A DNA stretch of 64,000 nt from positions 62,001-126,000 of the forward strand of contig CAXBDK010000009.1 of NCBI GenBank assembly GCA_963974715.1, in the 5' to 3' direction. The stretch is from Sediminicola sp963974715 (GTDB lineage Bacteria; Bacteroidota; Bacteroidia; Flavobacteriales; Flavobacteriaceae). Both the position numbers and the translations under genes were made by a program. The notes beneath the pieces are model-generated. The model saw only the letters and a list, made by a program, of their open reading frames with translations. It made no database searches and was not told where the DNA came from. Below are positions 16,798-25,717 of this stretch, piece by piece (position 1 is the stretch's first letter; every line of letters starts with the position of its first letter).

Positions 16798-16950
16798 GAT
16801 GGTGTGGAATTCCCTGCGGTCATCCCACACCATCGGTCCGGGGCCTCGCACCGCATGACCCGTGGAGCACCCTTGCAGGGAACTCCACACATCATGGGCT
16901 TAGGCGCCATACCGCCCTACCGGGCGGAACGGCACGAAGCCCCGGACCGT
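16798..16950. ncRNA. strongly structured GC-rich block, candidate RNA or recombination site
   Basis: About 150 bp, much richer in GC than both sides, packed with inverted repeats. GTGTGGAATTCCCTGC (16802-16817) pairs with 16875-16890 (one mismatch), with ggtcat/atgacc (16818-16823, 16855-16860) continuing the stem inward. CGGTCCGGGGC (16834-16844) is exactly complementary to 16939-16949, and ccgccc/gggcgg (16912-16917, 16922-16927) forms a tetraloop hairpin. Some pairings exclude each other. It ends 31 bp before the membrane-protein gene at 16981. No known RNA family or att site is recognised. Confidence 0.5.
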
Positions 16951-16980
16951 TGTAGGCAATTTGAAACACCTTACAAAAAA

Positions 16981-17790
16981 ATGTCGAAACCATTTGAAAG
17001 ATTTAAAAAGAGAAAAAATGCCAAAGAACTCTTGCAAAGAATCTCCGAAAATTCAATCGAATACCTTGTTATTGACTATTCGTGTGAAAGTTTCTTTAAT
17101 TTGCCAGAAGGAAATACACCAAGAGTTACATCTATCGCAGTTCGCTACGTAAGAAATGCTCAAACACATTCTTTCTCGATTCATAAAATTGCTGAATTAA
17201 GACAAATTCCAGTCAATCAAATAAATCAAAGTTACAATGATTTAGAAAAAGCTATGTTGGATGAATATTTTGCGTTCGTCGAAAGGCATCAAAATCACAA
17301 ATGGATTCATATTAACATGCGAAATGTAAATTATGGATTCGAGGCTATAAATCATCGTTACAGAGTACTTGGCGGAACTCCAGTAAATATTAATGATGAT
17401 TTAAAAATTGACTTGGCCAGAGTATTTGTTGATTTATATGGCAAAGAATATATTCCGCATCCAAGATTCGAATCGCTTTACAATCTAAATAGAATTACGA
17501 TGGCATCTTTTTTAAACGGCGAAGAAGAAGCGAGAGCATTTGAAGAAGGCAATTATGTCGCTTTACATCAATCAACACTGAGAAAAGTAGATAATATGCA
17601 TAATGTCCTTACTTTGGCTAATGAAGACGATCTCAAAACAAATAGCACCTTAAAAATGATTTACGGATTAAGTATTCTGGGAATTTATTATATGTCCAAA
17701 GAAAATTGGATCGTGGCAGTAATTTTTTGGTTAGTGAATACAATTATTGCTGCACTAATTGGAATTTTAATTACCAGTCTTGCGAGTTGA
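16981..17790 (+). CDS. membrane-anchored protein, possibly degenerate DEDD-exonuclease fold
   Basis: 269 aa from ATG 16981; the open frame upstream is only the structured block. A cytosolic part of about 220 residues is followed by two hydrophobic segments (about 226-238 and 243-267). Weak resemblance to DEDD 3'-5' exonucleases: an N-terminal strand with acidic residues (YLVIDYSCESFF, 28-39), WIHINMRNVNYGF (108-120), KIDLARVFVDLYG (142-154) and a final ALHQSTLRKVD (194-204) like the HxxxxD motif but with wrong spacing. I do not recognise the family. It is AT-rich, and the soluble domain plus membrane pair is a layout seen in phage-defence effectors; that role is inference. Confidence 0.6.
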   Translation: MSKPFERFKKRKNAKELLQRISENSIEYLVIDYSCESFFNLPEGNTPRVTSIAVRYVRNAQTHSFSIHKIAELRQIPVNQINQSYNDLEKAMLDEYFAFVERHQNHKWIHINMRNVNYGFEAINHRYRVLGGTPVNINDDLKIDLARVFVDLYGKEYIPHPRFESLYNLNRITMASFLNGEEEARAFEEGNYVALHQSTLRKVDNMHNVLTLANEDDLKTNSTLKMIYGLSILGIYYMSKENWIVAVIFWLVNTIIAALIGILITSLAS

Positions 17791-18086
17791 ACTGCCTATA
17801 ATAGAGCAGACGGGTCCGTCCCTAGATAGGAACGGGCAGGGCCTCTCACCTATCCGACACTAAGGTGCTTCGTAAATTGTTGAACAAGAAATGGAATGTT
17901 GGCCATTTTGCTAGTGATGGTGGGGAAATGGTAGACCACCTCCACCGTTCCTAAGAGCAGAAAATAGATACCCTGGTTGCTGAATAGGCCGAATTTGTTA
18001 TTTTGGATTACATGTATGATATTTAATTAATCCCTATATTCAGTTTTGTAACGCATTTTAAAGTAATACAGTTAATTGAATAAACA

Positions 18087-18719
18087 TTGAAATTAAAAAC
18101 GCTTTTTACGTTATTCTTCCTTACTTTACTAAAAGGCTGTTCTTCGGAAAAATGTACTTGTCCGCTGGATAATGAAACTCTTAGGGAGAATATTGAATCT
18201 TTTAAAGAAATAGAAAAATCAGATAGTTGGACTGAATTGGGGCTTGAGAATTACAGAACATTTAAAAATGATACTTACAGACTGACGATTTATCCGTCTT
18301 GGAAGGATTCTAAAATTTCAGAGTACAAATTGGAAAATGGCTGGGGCTCCCCCAAAATATCCATTAATCATTATGAACGAATGGATTATAAAGAAAAAAA
18401 CCAATTGAAAAAAATTGGGAAAACCGAAAAGATTTCTCTGTCCGAAAATGAGTGGAATCAATTTGACAAGCTTATGAGGGAACAATGTTTTTGGACAATG
18501 CCAGTTCGTTCGAAAAGTATGTATTTAGATGGTACAGGTTGGATCCTTGAAGTAAAAAAAGGAAGAAAAAACCGTTGTACAAACCAAAATTACCATATCG
18601 TTTCAAGAGTTGCGGACTCTCCAGAATATTTTGATTTATGTGACAAGCTATTAAAGCTAGCGAATAGTTCAAAAAGAGAGCAGGACAGCCTACTCTATGA
18701 CAGTTGGACCTCAGACTAA
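18087..18719 (+). CDS. putative lipoprotein of unknown function
   Basis: 210 aa from a TTG start at 18087, chosen because it directly precedes a typical signal peptide (LFTLFFLTLLKGC) with the lipid-attached Cys at residue 18. The mature protein is polar with six further Cys; KCTCPLD lies at its N-terminus. No family is recognised. AT-rich like the neighbouring cargo. Confidence 0.6.
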   Translation: MKLKTLFTLFFLTLLKGCSSEKCTCPLDNETLRENIESFKEIEKSDSWTELGLENYRTFKNDTYRLTIYPSWKDSKISEYKLENGWGSPKISINHYERMDYKEKNQLKKIGKTEKISLSENEWNQFDKLMREQCFWTMPVRSKSMYLDGTGWILEVKKGRKNRCTNQNYHIVSRVADSPEYFDLCDKLLKLANSSKREQDSLLYDSWTSD

Positions 18720-19106
18720 ACCCAAAAAAATTAAGCTCACTCATATCAGAACCGCTAGATTATCAACATTTTTTGTTTTGGCACCACTCCCATCCTCTCC
18801 CTTGGCAGCCCAATTTCTTTGGCCTGGGAGAAGGAAGCCTGGTCGGCACTTCTGACGTCTTCCCGTAGCCCGATGGCGCGGATTTGTACCTTAAATCCGC
18901 ATGTTTTGTATCCGTGATTATTTTTCCATTGTTTTCTAGGTGAAAGGGGTGAAAAAATGACCGTTTTTTAATTGGTCGGTCTTCAATGGCCCGTTTTGAT
19001 CTGGTTACTGGCCCTTAACGGTCGGGAATAGCCGTACGATTTGGCCCCGAGCTAGGTCGGGGTCAATATCTTCAACAATTTAACAGGTCCCCAAGATCAA
19101 CGCTCC
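18720..19106. other. gene-free stretch with a long unassigned minus-strand frame
   Basis: On the minus strand about 75 codons without a stop (about 18985 down to the TAG at 18755) read like protein (GFKVQIRAIGLREDVRSAD, then SQAKEIGLPRERMGVVPK) but have no start. This could be the end of a deleted gene. No family is recognised. Confidence 0.35.
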
Positions 19107-19430
19107 CTATGTTTTGAAATGGATATTGCCGTATATTTTGAGCGTGTCCTGCCGTGAGGACCTGACCCATTTTGCGGGAATGGCAATAAACCTGAATATG
19201 AACTTCTTTATTCTAAAGTTTGCTTTGAGATGTTTGAAGCTTTTGGAGAATTTATTGATGATGTAGTGGTATAAATTTCTGCAGATGGCCGTAAAGAAAA
19301 GAAATACCGTATTCTGCTCAAGTTTGGAAAAAGGAAGGTTGTTCCATCCGAAGTCATTTTTCAAAACATCGAATTCTTTTTCTATGGCCCCCCTTTGATT
19401 GTAGAAATATGCAATTTCATCAAAAGGCAC
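19107..19430 (-). pseudogene. IS1380-family transposase, C-terminal remnant
   Basis: 107 codons matching the end of IS1380-type transposases: YNQRGAIEKEFDVLKNDFGW contains the terminal Glu motif of the DDE core, followed by LPFSKLEQNTVF, FRFIAIPAKWV and RQDTLKIYG. Full-length enzymes exceed 400 aa, so about three quarters are missing. No terminal inverted repeats are seen. It marks an old insertion between cargo blocks. Confidence 0.8.
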
Positions 19431-19563
19431 ATGAAAACATAATTGACAACAATAGTAAGTAAAGAAAAGTTCTAATCAATAAGTTCATTCCCGTAAATCT
19501 AATAGTAGTTATTTGAAATTTTGCTTTACCTAAGGCTGGAAGGGTTAACGTTCATCTGTAGCA

Positions 19564-20577
19564 TCAAATACTTACGGTGTCCTTTCCCCTGTGACCTATC
19601 CGTTCCTTTACTAGAATGACGAAAGGGAAAATCCAAAAAACCAACCAGATCAATGTATGCCTAGGAATTATTTGGTAGCTATAATTCCCATAATAAACGG
19701 TGGCCGTAAAAAGTAATGCAAGCAACGCATGTGGTATTTTGATCTGGTGCCATGAATATCTGCCAATATGGGTCTTGTTCATTTTCCTGATATCATCCAT
19801 CTGCTCCTTACCGTACCAACTTTTTCTATCGGGAAGGTACACCAAGAGCATATTGGCATTTTGGAAGATATAGATCAAGGAAACGCCCAGTAAAAAATAC
19901 TGGAGCATATTCAGTCCGGTATTCAGTATTGGATCTTCTACGAAGTAATCGAAATTATACACCCTATAAATATGGTCCACGGCGAAGACTATCATTATAA
20001 TGGAACTCCATATACTTAAAAAGAGCCGGACCTTTGTGGTCAGCTTCCGGTATGAAAATGCATGTACGAATGAAACCGTGCAGAAAACCAATCCTATTGC
20101 CATAAGGATATATGCAAAAATGTTCCTGAAACCAAAAAATCCTATGTCCGCTATCCAGTATATAATTGAAACGGACTGTAAAAGCGTTATTCCTTCTGTG
20201 AGCTTTGGAACGATCTTTTCCTCGTGGTAGATCACCGAGGCTAGCACAAATAAGAATACAAACCAATATATGGCCAATTCGATATGGTCGTCAAAATTAT
20301 AAGTACGTTCCCCTCTCCCAGGAAGGAACGCCAACATAGCGATCAGCAGGGAACAGAAAATTTTGAGCGCCAACATTTTCCATGCGGTGGAAAGCCTCCT
20401 ATTCTCAAATATGATCCCCAATATCAGGGGAACCATCATTATGGAAACCAAGCTCCTTTCACTTATATAGGCGCGGTAAAACACGTAGCCATAGAACAGG
20501 CATACTATAAATACGGCCATGGCAAAAAGCATATTTATTTTGGTGAAGCCTGTCTTCTTGTTTTTCTTAATGATCAT
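19564..20577 (-). CDS. multi-pass membrane protein of unknown function
   Basis: 337 aa with about nine or ten hydrophobic segments and a basic N-terminus. No transporter or enzyme motif is seen. It follows a four-helix membrane protein with 28 bp between them and is probably the last gene of the DoxX/DUF2071/methyltransferase operon. Confidence 0.7.
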   Translation of the reverse strand: MIIKKNKKTGFTKINMLFAMAVFIVCLFYGYVFYRAYISERSLVSIMMVPLILGIIFENRRLSTAWKMLALKIFCSLLIAMLAFLPGRGERTYNFDDHIELAIYWFVFLFVLASVIYHEEKIVPKLTEGITLLQSVSIIYWIADIGFFGFRNIFAYILMAIGLVFCTVSFVHAFSYRKLTTKVRLFLSIWSSIIMIVFAVDHIYRVYNFDYFVEDPILNTGLNMLQYFLLGVSLIYIFQNANMLLVYLPDRKSWYGKEQMDDIRKMNKTHIGRYSWHQIKIPHALLALLFTATVYYGNYSYQIIPRHTLIWLVFWIFPFVILVKERIGHRGKDTVSI

Positions 20578-20605
20578 CTTGGAATTCCTTTGAAATCGGA
20601 GCGGC

Positions 20606-21013
20606 CTACGCTTTAAGATCGGTCAAAAAATTTATCCAGAAAATTGCCGATATGTATACCCACATTCCGCTGAAAAGGATATGGATGGCCGTCTCCAGTT
20701 TCTTGCCCTTCCAAAGCACGGATGAATATCCAAAGAACTGGATGAACAACCTGAACGTCCAGAATATGGCCAGCCCAAGCGATAAGGTCTTCCCCAACTG
20801 TGTGTCCATTAACTGCGCTGCCGCTGATAAACAGAGCAGCCCCATTAAAAATACCGTTAAGGCAATGAAAAAGGTGTGCACCATCATCATTTGCCTGTTG
20901 ATCAATTGCATTGAGGCCAGTTCTTCTTTCCAATTGAAATATCTGGGGAAAATGATATGGACGACGGCCAAAACCATTAACAGGGTCCCGATGACCTTAA
21001 AATGTATTTCCAT
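20606..21013 (-). CDS. four-helix membrane protein of unknown function
   Basis: 135 aa with four hydrophobic segments (about 5-22, 43-66, 75-97, 107-128) and no long loops. Similar small proteins occur in flavobacteria without assigned function. Its start overlaps the restored end of the methyltransferase frame by 17 bp, so the genes were probably co-translated. Confidence 0.7.
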   Translation of the reverse strand: MEIHFKVIGTLLMVLAVVHIIFPRYFNWKEELASMQLINRQMMMVHTFFIALTVFLMGLLCLSAAAQLMDTQLGKTLSLGLAIFWTFRLFIQFFGYSSVLWKGKKLETAIHILFSGMWVYISAIFWINFLTDLKA

Positions 21014-21753
21014 TTGTTTTTAGTATAAAAGTGGTTATGAAAGGTGTCGTCCTTATTTGTTCATGGACAGAAAGGCCGGCACCCCGAAAAGTTTCCATCC
21101 ATGTTGTCTTTGAGTGAAAGTGCATAAACCCTATGGAATACGCCAAAAAGTTGTTCAAGTCCCTTAAGTGCTCCGTAACCATTATTTGTCCAGAATTTTT
21201 TGTGATTCGGCCAAGCTCTTTGAAAAAACTGGATCCTTTCCTTTTCTTCCCTAATTTCGTGTGCCGAAAGTATAACGAGGGATGTGTGGAAAGTGTTATC
21301 CGGAAATGGAAGCAGGTCCGTTTGAACCGAAATGGTCTCGGGATGTGGTGGATATGCCTTTCTTGCCCTTTTTATCGAAACTTCCGTATGTTTCTTGGGA
21401 TCGTAAAAGTCGCATATGGCCAAGGTGGCGCCATGGAAGCTGTTCTCAATTATAACGCTGGTTTCGTCAAAACCTGCACTGATGTTCAATATTTTCTGGT
21501 TGTCCAAATTTCCCAACCATTTTAAAGCATACAGATCGGAGAGATCATAGACGATGTGGGAAACGAGCAGCGAAACGGCAATAGTACCTATTGCAAAGAT
21601 CGTTGTCAAAGATACCAGCGTCCGGTATGGCGTGGGATACCAGTGGTTCCATAAAAGCACTGCCAAAAGCACCGCTATTGAAATCACATAAAAATGCCAG
21701 TTAAAACGAACAATATTGCCCAGACCTTGAAAGCGCCCGCGTACTACTTCCAT
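20997..21753 (-). pseudogene. membrane-linked class I methyltransferase-like protein, frameshifted
   Basis: Starting at MEVVRGRFQG (21753), the protein has two N-terminal hydrophobic segments, then a SAM-methyltransferase-like part: ILNISAGFDETSVII, SVQTDLLPFPDNTFHTSLVI and AHEIREEKERIQFF. The frame then leaves homology. Removing one T from the six-T run (plus-strand A-run 21223-21228) restores FFKELGRITKNSGQIMVTEH and continues to a stop at 20997. The extra base is in a homopolymer, so an assembly error is possible. Confidence 0.75.
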
Positions 21754-22474
21754 TTTTCCAATTTTCCTTTTTCCCAACAATAGGGAACGTTCTTAATCTG
21801 AAACGCATTTGCCAGGACTATATTTTGTAGGTCCAGCCCGTTCAAAAAACCAAAGGAACACTCTTTCACTTTTATAGGAACCGGTTTCCAATGTTGTCGG
21901 ACCCCTTTTATGATCAGTACCGTTCCCCTGTTCCTGTCATAGGTGAACGTATGTGGCAAAGGCCCTGCAAATTTTCTGGCCTCTTTCCAATCGGAAAATG
22001 GGGAGCCTTCGGGAAGCGGTATTTCGGTTGCCCCTTGGTCTATGACGACCTTAAAATTGGACCTGTCCGATCTAATAAAGTAAAGTCCTGAATTTCTTGA
22101 TGGATGTCCGTGGTGGTATAGTTGTAATGGGTGAAGATATTCCCGAAAAATTCCATTTTCCGCTTATCGGTCTCGGATTTGAGAATGTACAGTCCCCTAA
22201 GTCGTTTTCCGGCCGTATTCCTATAGCGAACGAAAATGCGATATCCTATCAAAAAGAAATCGTTGCCCATAAATTTAGGAAAGCCTTTTGGCCTTAATCC
22301 GGTTGTCCGTACCATGGCAACTGCAATAAATGCCCATTTGTTGTGCAAGGTATCAAGTTCCAAACAATCGGGAACATATTCCCGAAGCTGTTCCTTGGGT
22401 ACTGCAAAGGTCAGCACCAGGGAACTTTTAAAGAAGGCCTCTACGGCAAACGGATGGTTCTTTAAAAACTTCAT
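21744..22474 (-). pseudogene. DUF2071 (YqjF-like) protein, frameshifted
   Basis: The start at 22474 overlaps the DoxX stop as ATGA. The N-terminal two thirds read well (VPDCLELDTLHNKWAFIAVA, FMGNDFFLIGYRIFVRY, MEFFGNIFTHYNYTTTDI). Near 22085-22105 the frame is lost. The minus-one frame continues the family (YFIRSDRSNFKVVIDQG, then LPHTFTYDRNRGTVLIIKG) to the stop at 21744. Function of the family is unknown. The end overlaps the methyltransferase start by 10 bp, as expected of a coupled operon. Confidence 0.8.
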
Positions 22475-22866
22475 TTTGTATTTCGGGAATTTAGTTCCCT
22501 GCCCAAAACAAATTCTTTGTAATAAACAAGGGCAATGAACATTAGGGCAAACACTGAATTCAGCTTTCCCCAAAGCAATAGTTCCGGGGTCCATATAAAT
22601 TCCAAGATGTTCATCGCTCCCACAATTATCATTTGTGCAATGGCATTGAGTTTTGATCTGTACTTTGTGAGGATCCAAATGGCCATCCCGATCTCCAAAA
22701 TGCCTATTATTATTGTAAGCAACCGTGAATGGCCGGCACCCAGAATATCTGCCACGATCTGTTGGTGCCTTGGAACCAGATTCATCACCTTACATACCAG
22801 TCCATTGACCAACCAGACGGTTGCTATCAGATATATTAGGATGTTATATATAATCTCCTTTTTCAA
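22471..22866 (-). CDS. DoxX-like membrane protein
   Basis: 131 aa with four hydrophobic segments and a DoxX-like pattern (YLIATVWLVNGLVCKVMNLV at the start, then TIIIGILEIGMAIWIL and AMNILEFIW). It is the first gene of a five-gene minus-strand operon (DoxX, DUF2071, methyltransferase-like, two membrane proteins). The DoxX superfamily is associated with membrane redox or quinone processes, but this subgroup is uncharacterised. Confidence 0.75.
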   Translation of the reverse strand: MKKEIIYNILIYLIATVWLVNGLVCKVMNLVPRHQQIVADILGAGHSRLLTIIIGILEIGMAIWILTKYRSKLNAIAQMIIVGAMNILEFIWTPELLLWGKLNSVFALMFIALVYYKEFVLGRELNSRNTK

Positions 22867-23023
22867 TTCCTTTTATTTATGAAGAAAAGCTTCCCCTCAT
22901 CTGTAATTGACATATTCGTATAAAAATAGATTTTAATCTGATACCACTCCTTGATAATAAAATATTTATGCAGACTTTTCAAGATGGCCCATTATTCGCT
23001 CTCGGTACTGTTTGTATTTTTTA

Positions 23024-23262
23024 TTATAACCTTTTATCCGCAGCATCGGTATCAAAGGCCAAGAGGTTGAACATGGAGCGCATACGGGAGCGGACACGGT
23101 TGCCGTAGAACGCTTCCAGTTCCGAGGCATTTAGGTTGGTAGTGGCGTGGGTAATGGGCAGTCGCCCCGTTTTTTTATTTCCCCCTGCGGTATCCCGGGC
23201 GCCCGACCATTGGAAAACCTCATATCTGGACAAAAGGATCTCGCCCATCACATTGCATTCGT
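23024..23262 (-). pseudogene. truncated duplicate of the element ATPase 3' end
   Basis: From NECNVMGEILLSRYEVFQW to ADKRL this fragment matches the last 79 residues of the ATPase at 25014-25715 with only five differences, and the DNA match runs from about 23026 to 23262. Upstream the sequence is unrelated. It has neither Walker motif and cannot be functional. It implies recombination between two related elements. Confidence 0.85.
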
Positions 23263-23411
23263 TCATAATGTTCGCCAATGTGGCGGATAAATCAAGCCAC
23301 TGATCTAAGGATTTGTTATATTGGACGTTTAATAGAAATATGATCGGTGGTCATGTACAATTGGTGTGTGGCATTTAGGTAACCCCGCAGCTATTGAGAC
23401 AATTAGTACAA

Positions 23412-23906
23412 ATGAGAAAAATATTTGGGATAGGCTTGCTAATTTTCTTGATTCAATGTTCTTCCAAGTCAAATCAAAAAACAATGACTACTGACGCAGA
23501 AATTGAAAAAGATATACAATCCATAATCGATTACTCGCATGAATTTGCTGAGAAGATGCTTAGAGAATATAAGGAGTATTATCCCTTTGGCGTATCAGTA
23601 AATAGTAATGGAGAAATAGTTCCAATTGGTTATAGGGATAATGAAACTGATATGCCCAAAAGTCAAAAAGTAATCGATGAATTGACAAATCATTTTCAAG
23701 ATGACCTAAAAAATAATAAGATTCGCGCTTATGGGATAACGTATGATGTTAGGGTTCAGGTAAATGGTTCAGGTGAAATATCTGATGCTATTTTAATAGA
23801 TATTGTTCATCGTGATTCAATGGATTTACCAAAGTATTACTTTTCATATTCATGGTCGGAGAAGGATAAATTAGTTTTTGGTAATAGTTTTGGCATGAAA
23901 AGATAA
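23412..23906 (+). CDS. putative lipoprotein, immunity-like cargo
   Basis: 164 aa from ATG 23412 (an upstream in-frame codon at 23394 is less likely). Signal peptide with LIFLIQC lipobox. The mature part is charged, with a likely alpha/beta body (IIDYSHEFAEKMLREYKEYY, AYGITYDVRVQVNG, DAILIDIVHRDS). No family is recognised. Its DUF4279-like neighbour two bases downstream suggests a toxin-immunity or stress context, but that is inference. Confidence 0.6.
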   Translation: MRKIFGIGLLIFLIQCSSKSNQKTMTTDAEIEKDIQSIIDYSHEFAEKMLREYKEYYPFGVSVNSNGEIVPIGYRDNETDMPKSQKVIDELTNHFQDDLKNNKIRAYGITYDVRVQVNGSGEISDAILIDIVHRDSMDLPKYYFSYSWSEKDKLVFGNSFGMKR

Positions 23907-23908
23907 AA

Positions 23909-24073
23909 ATGGGAAATAATAATTCATATGTATATTTTGCGTTGACAGGTGATAAATTAGATCCTAATGTGATTACGCAGGAAATTGGCATTGAACCGAC
24001 TGAATCTTGGAGAAAAGGAGATAAAGGGAAGTATAATCCTTCATTAAATAATAAAAAACGCAATTCCAAATAA
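23909..24073 (+). pseudogene. DUF4279-like N-terminal fragment
   Basis: 54 codons starting two bases after the previous stop. YVYFALTGDKLDPNVITQEI, then GIEPTESWRKGD, resembles the N-terminus of DUF4279 proteins (about 130-140 aa), some of which are annotated as immunity proteins. The frame stops after NNKKRNSK, so about 60 percent is missing; the abrupt change of sequence suggests a deletion. Confidence 0.55.
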
Positions 24074-24084
24074 TATTCTTTTTA

Positions 24085-24477
24085 TCACTTTGATTTTTTG
24101 GGGAGCTTTAACAGCTTCCAGTTTTGCTCAAAATTGTCCTTACTGATTTCGGAAACAACAAAATTTTCTTTGAAGTCATTAATCACCAAATTATTGTCGG
24201 TCCAGTAGCCGTAATTACCCCTATATGGCATTTTTAATATTACACGCCCTTCCTTGTTTAACCCAATTTCACGCTCAGGGATTCCCGTTTCATTGTCGCA
24301 CTCAACAAGCCAATGTTGGACTTCGTCTATTTTGTCGTCAAAGTCAGGGTTTCCTTTTGGGATTACCTTTTTCAGGAAACCTACCAATGCCTTTTTTAAT
24401 GAACTATTTATAAGGTCAACTTGTGCCGCTTCTTTGTTCTTTTTAGGTGCGTCAAATTTTATGTAATTCGTCTTCAT
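24085..24477 (-). CDS. small cytosolic protein of unknown function
   Basis: 130 aa, Lys/Asn-rich, no signal peptide. The C-terminal half has a strand-rich, Trp/Tyr-containing stretch (VILKMPYRGNYGYWTDNNLV). No family is recognised. It faces the truncated DUF4279 gene tail to tail and could be another immunity-like protein. Confidence 0.6.
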   Translation of the reverse strand: MKTNYIKFDAPKKNKEAAQVDLINSSLKKALVGFLKKVIPKGNPDFDDKIDEVQHWLVECDNETGIPEREIGLNKEGRVILKMPYRGNYGYWTDNNLVINDFKENFVVSEISKDNFEQNWKLLKLPKKSK

Positions 24478-24497
24478 AAAATTATATAACAGCTACA

Positions 24498-24857
24498 TTA
24501 TTTTTGTTGCGAAATCCTTTCCTGATATTCGTTCAGACATATTTTAAACATGGGCAACAACTTTCGGGTCTGTGCCTCAGTGGATTTTTTAAGGATTTTC
24601 AGATATTCCCTGTGTGTGAATGCGGCTTGGATCTTATCGGTGGAACAAGTGCAATATTCCAAGGTCACTTGCGGGTATTTTTTGCCCATTTCTTTTGAAT
24701 CCGCCATACATCGTTCGATCATGATCTCTCGACTTTCAGCTGTCCATTTATTCCTATCCGATAGGCCTTTATAAACTCTATACCCGCAGAACAGGATTAT
24801 CAGCCCGATAATCCAATATTTCCCCCTCATGAAATTCTTTTTGTCCATTTCCTCCAT
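24498..24857 (-). CDS. small single-pass protein with conserved cysteines
   Basis: 119 aa (the start may be three codons later). One N-terminal hydrophobic segment (about 13-28, YWIIGLIILFCGYRVY), then a periplasmic helical domain with Cys at CMADSKEMG, YCTCS and ICLNEY. Proteins with this WTAESREIMIERCMADS pattern recur in flavobacteria without known function. 20 bp upstream of the previous gene, so possibly one transcript. Confidence 0.6.
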   Translation of the reverse strand: MEEMDKKNFMRGKYWIIGLIILFCGYRVYKGLSDRNKWTAESREIMIERCMADSKEMGKKYPQVTLEYCTCSTDKIQAAFTHREYLKILKKSTEAQTRKLLPMFKICLNEYQERISQQK

Positions 24858-25013
24858 TTATAACGGACTTTTGTCGCTTGTGCAATTAAGCTTTTTCGAG
24901 TACAGATCATTGGTTTTTTAAAATTGAAGATAGTGGTTTTAATTTTTTTTGCAATCATTTATGTGCATTAAAACCCTATTCCTTGACATCTGCCCATTTG
25001 GCATCTCCTATGA

Positions 25014-25715
25014 TCATAACCTCTTGTCCGCAGCATTGGTATCAAAGGCCAAAAGGTTGAACATAGAGCGCATACGGGAGCGGACCCGGTTGCCGTAGAA
25101 CGTCTCCAGTTCCGAAGCATTTAGGTTGGTAGTGGCGTGGGTAATGGGCAGTCGCCCCGTTTTTTTATTTCTCCCTGCGGTATCCCGGGCGCTCGACCAT
25201 TGGAAAACCTCATATCTGGACAAAAGGATCTCACCCATTACGTTGCATTCGCTCCCAAAATGTTTGCCCAGCGGTTCCACTCCCAGGTCATCAAAACATG
25301 CATTGCCCATTTGTCCGTAGCCTTCTATTACCTGGGTACCTGACCTGTTGTACTGGAAGACGGTACTCCTTGATGGGACCATTTTGTAGGTGGGCGCCTT
25401 TGGCGCAATGCAGCCGATGAGGTCCATTAAGGTGGTCTTGCCACACCCTACCGGTCCGGAAAGCAATATGCCCTTTTGTGGGTCGATGCCCAATCTGGCA
25501 CAGAGGGCGAGGTCCTTGATGGTGTACACCATGAGTTTGTAAAGGATTTCATGGTCGCCGGTATAGATCTTGAAATGTTTGCCATAGCGCATCTTTCCCT
25601 TGAAATCGAGATAGACCATGGTCTGGTTGAAGTCGTAGTGGATGCAGCCGTCCTTGATCTCTCCCAGTTGGTACCGGACGGAGCCTTCGTTGATATGAAA
25701 TGGTCCAGTATGCAT
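25014..25715 (-). CDS. DnaC/IstB-like AAA+ ATPase of the element
   Basis: 233 aa from the ATG at 25715, which follows the upstream gene by only two bases; the longer open frame to 25829 overlaps that gene and is rejected. Walker A is GPVGCGKTTL and Walker B is ACFDDLG. A C-terminal THATTNLNASELETFYGNRV resembles the sensor and arginine region of helicase loaders. It probably loads a replicative helicase at the element origin. A truncated duplicate of its 3' end lies at 23024-23262. Confidence 0.8.
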   Translation of the reverse strand: MHTGPFHINEGSVRYQLGEIKDGCIHYDFNQTMVYLDFKGKMRYGKHFKIYTGDHEILYKLMVYTIKDLALCARLGIDPQKGILLSGPVGCGKTTLMDLIGCIAPKAPTYKMVPSRSTVFQYNRSGTQVIEGYGQMGNACFDDLGVEPLGKHFGSECNVMGEILLSRYEVFQWSSARDTAGRNKKTGRLPITHATTNLNASELETFYGNRVRSRMRSMFNLLAFDTNAADKRL

Positions 25716-25717
25716 AA

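Noticed and set aside
16798..16950. Retron msr-msd RNA
   Set aside because: An outer inverted repeat is present, but the downstream protein has no reverse-transcriptase motifs (no YxDD).
16735..16980. N-terminal extension of the membrane protein through the GC-rich block
   Set aside because: The block is composed of inverted repeats and its translation is not protein-like; ATG 16981 is a better start.
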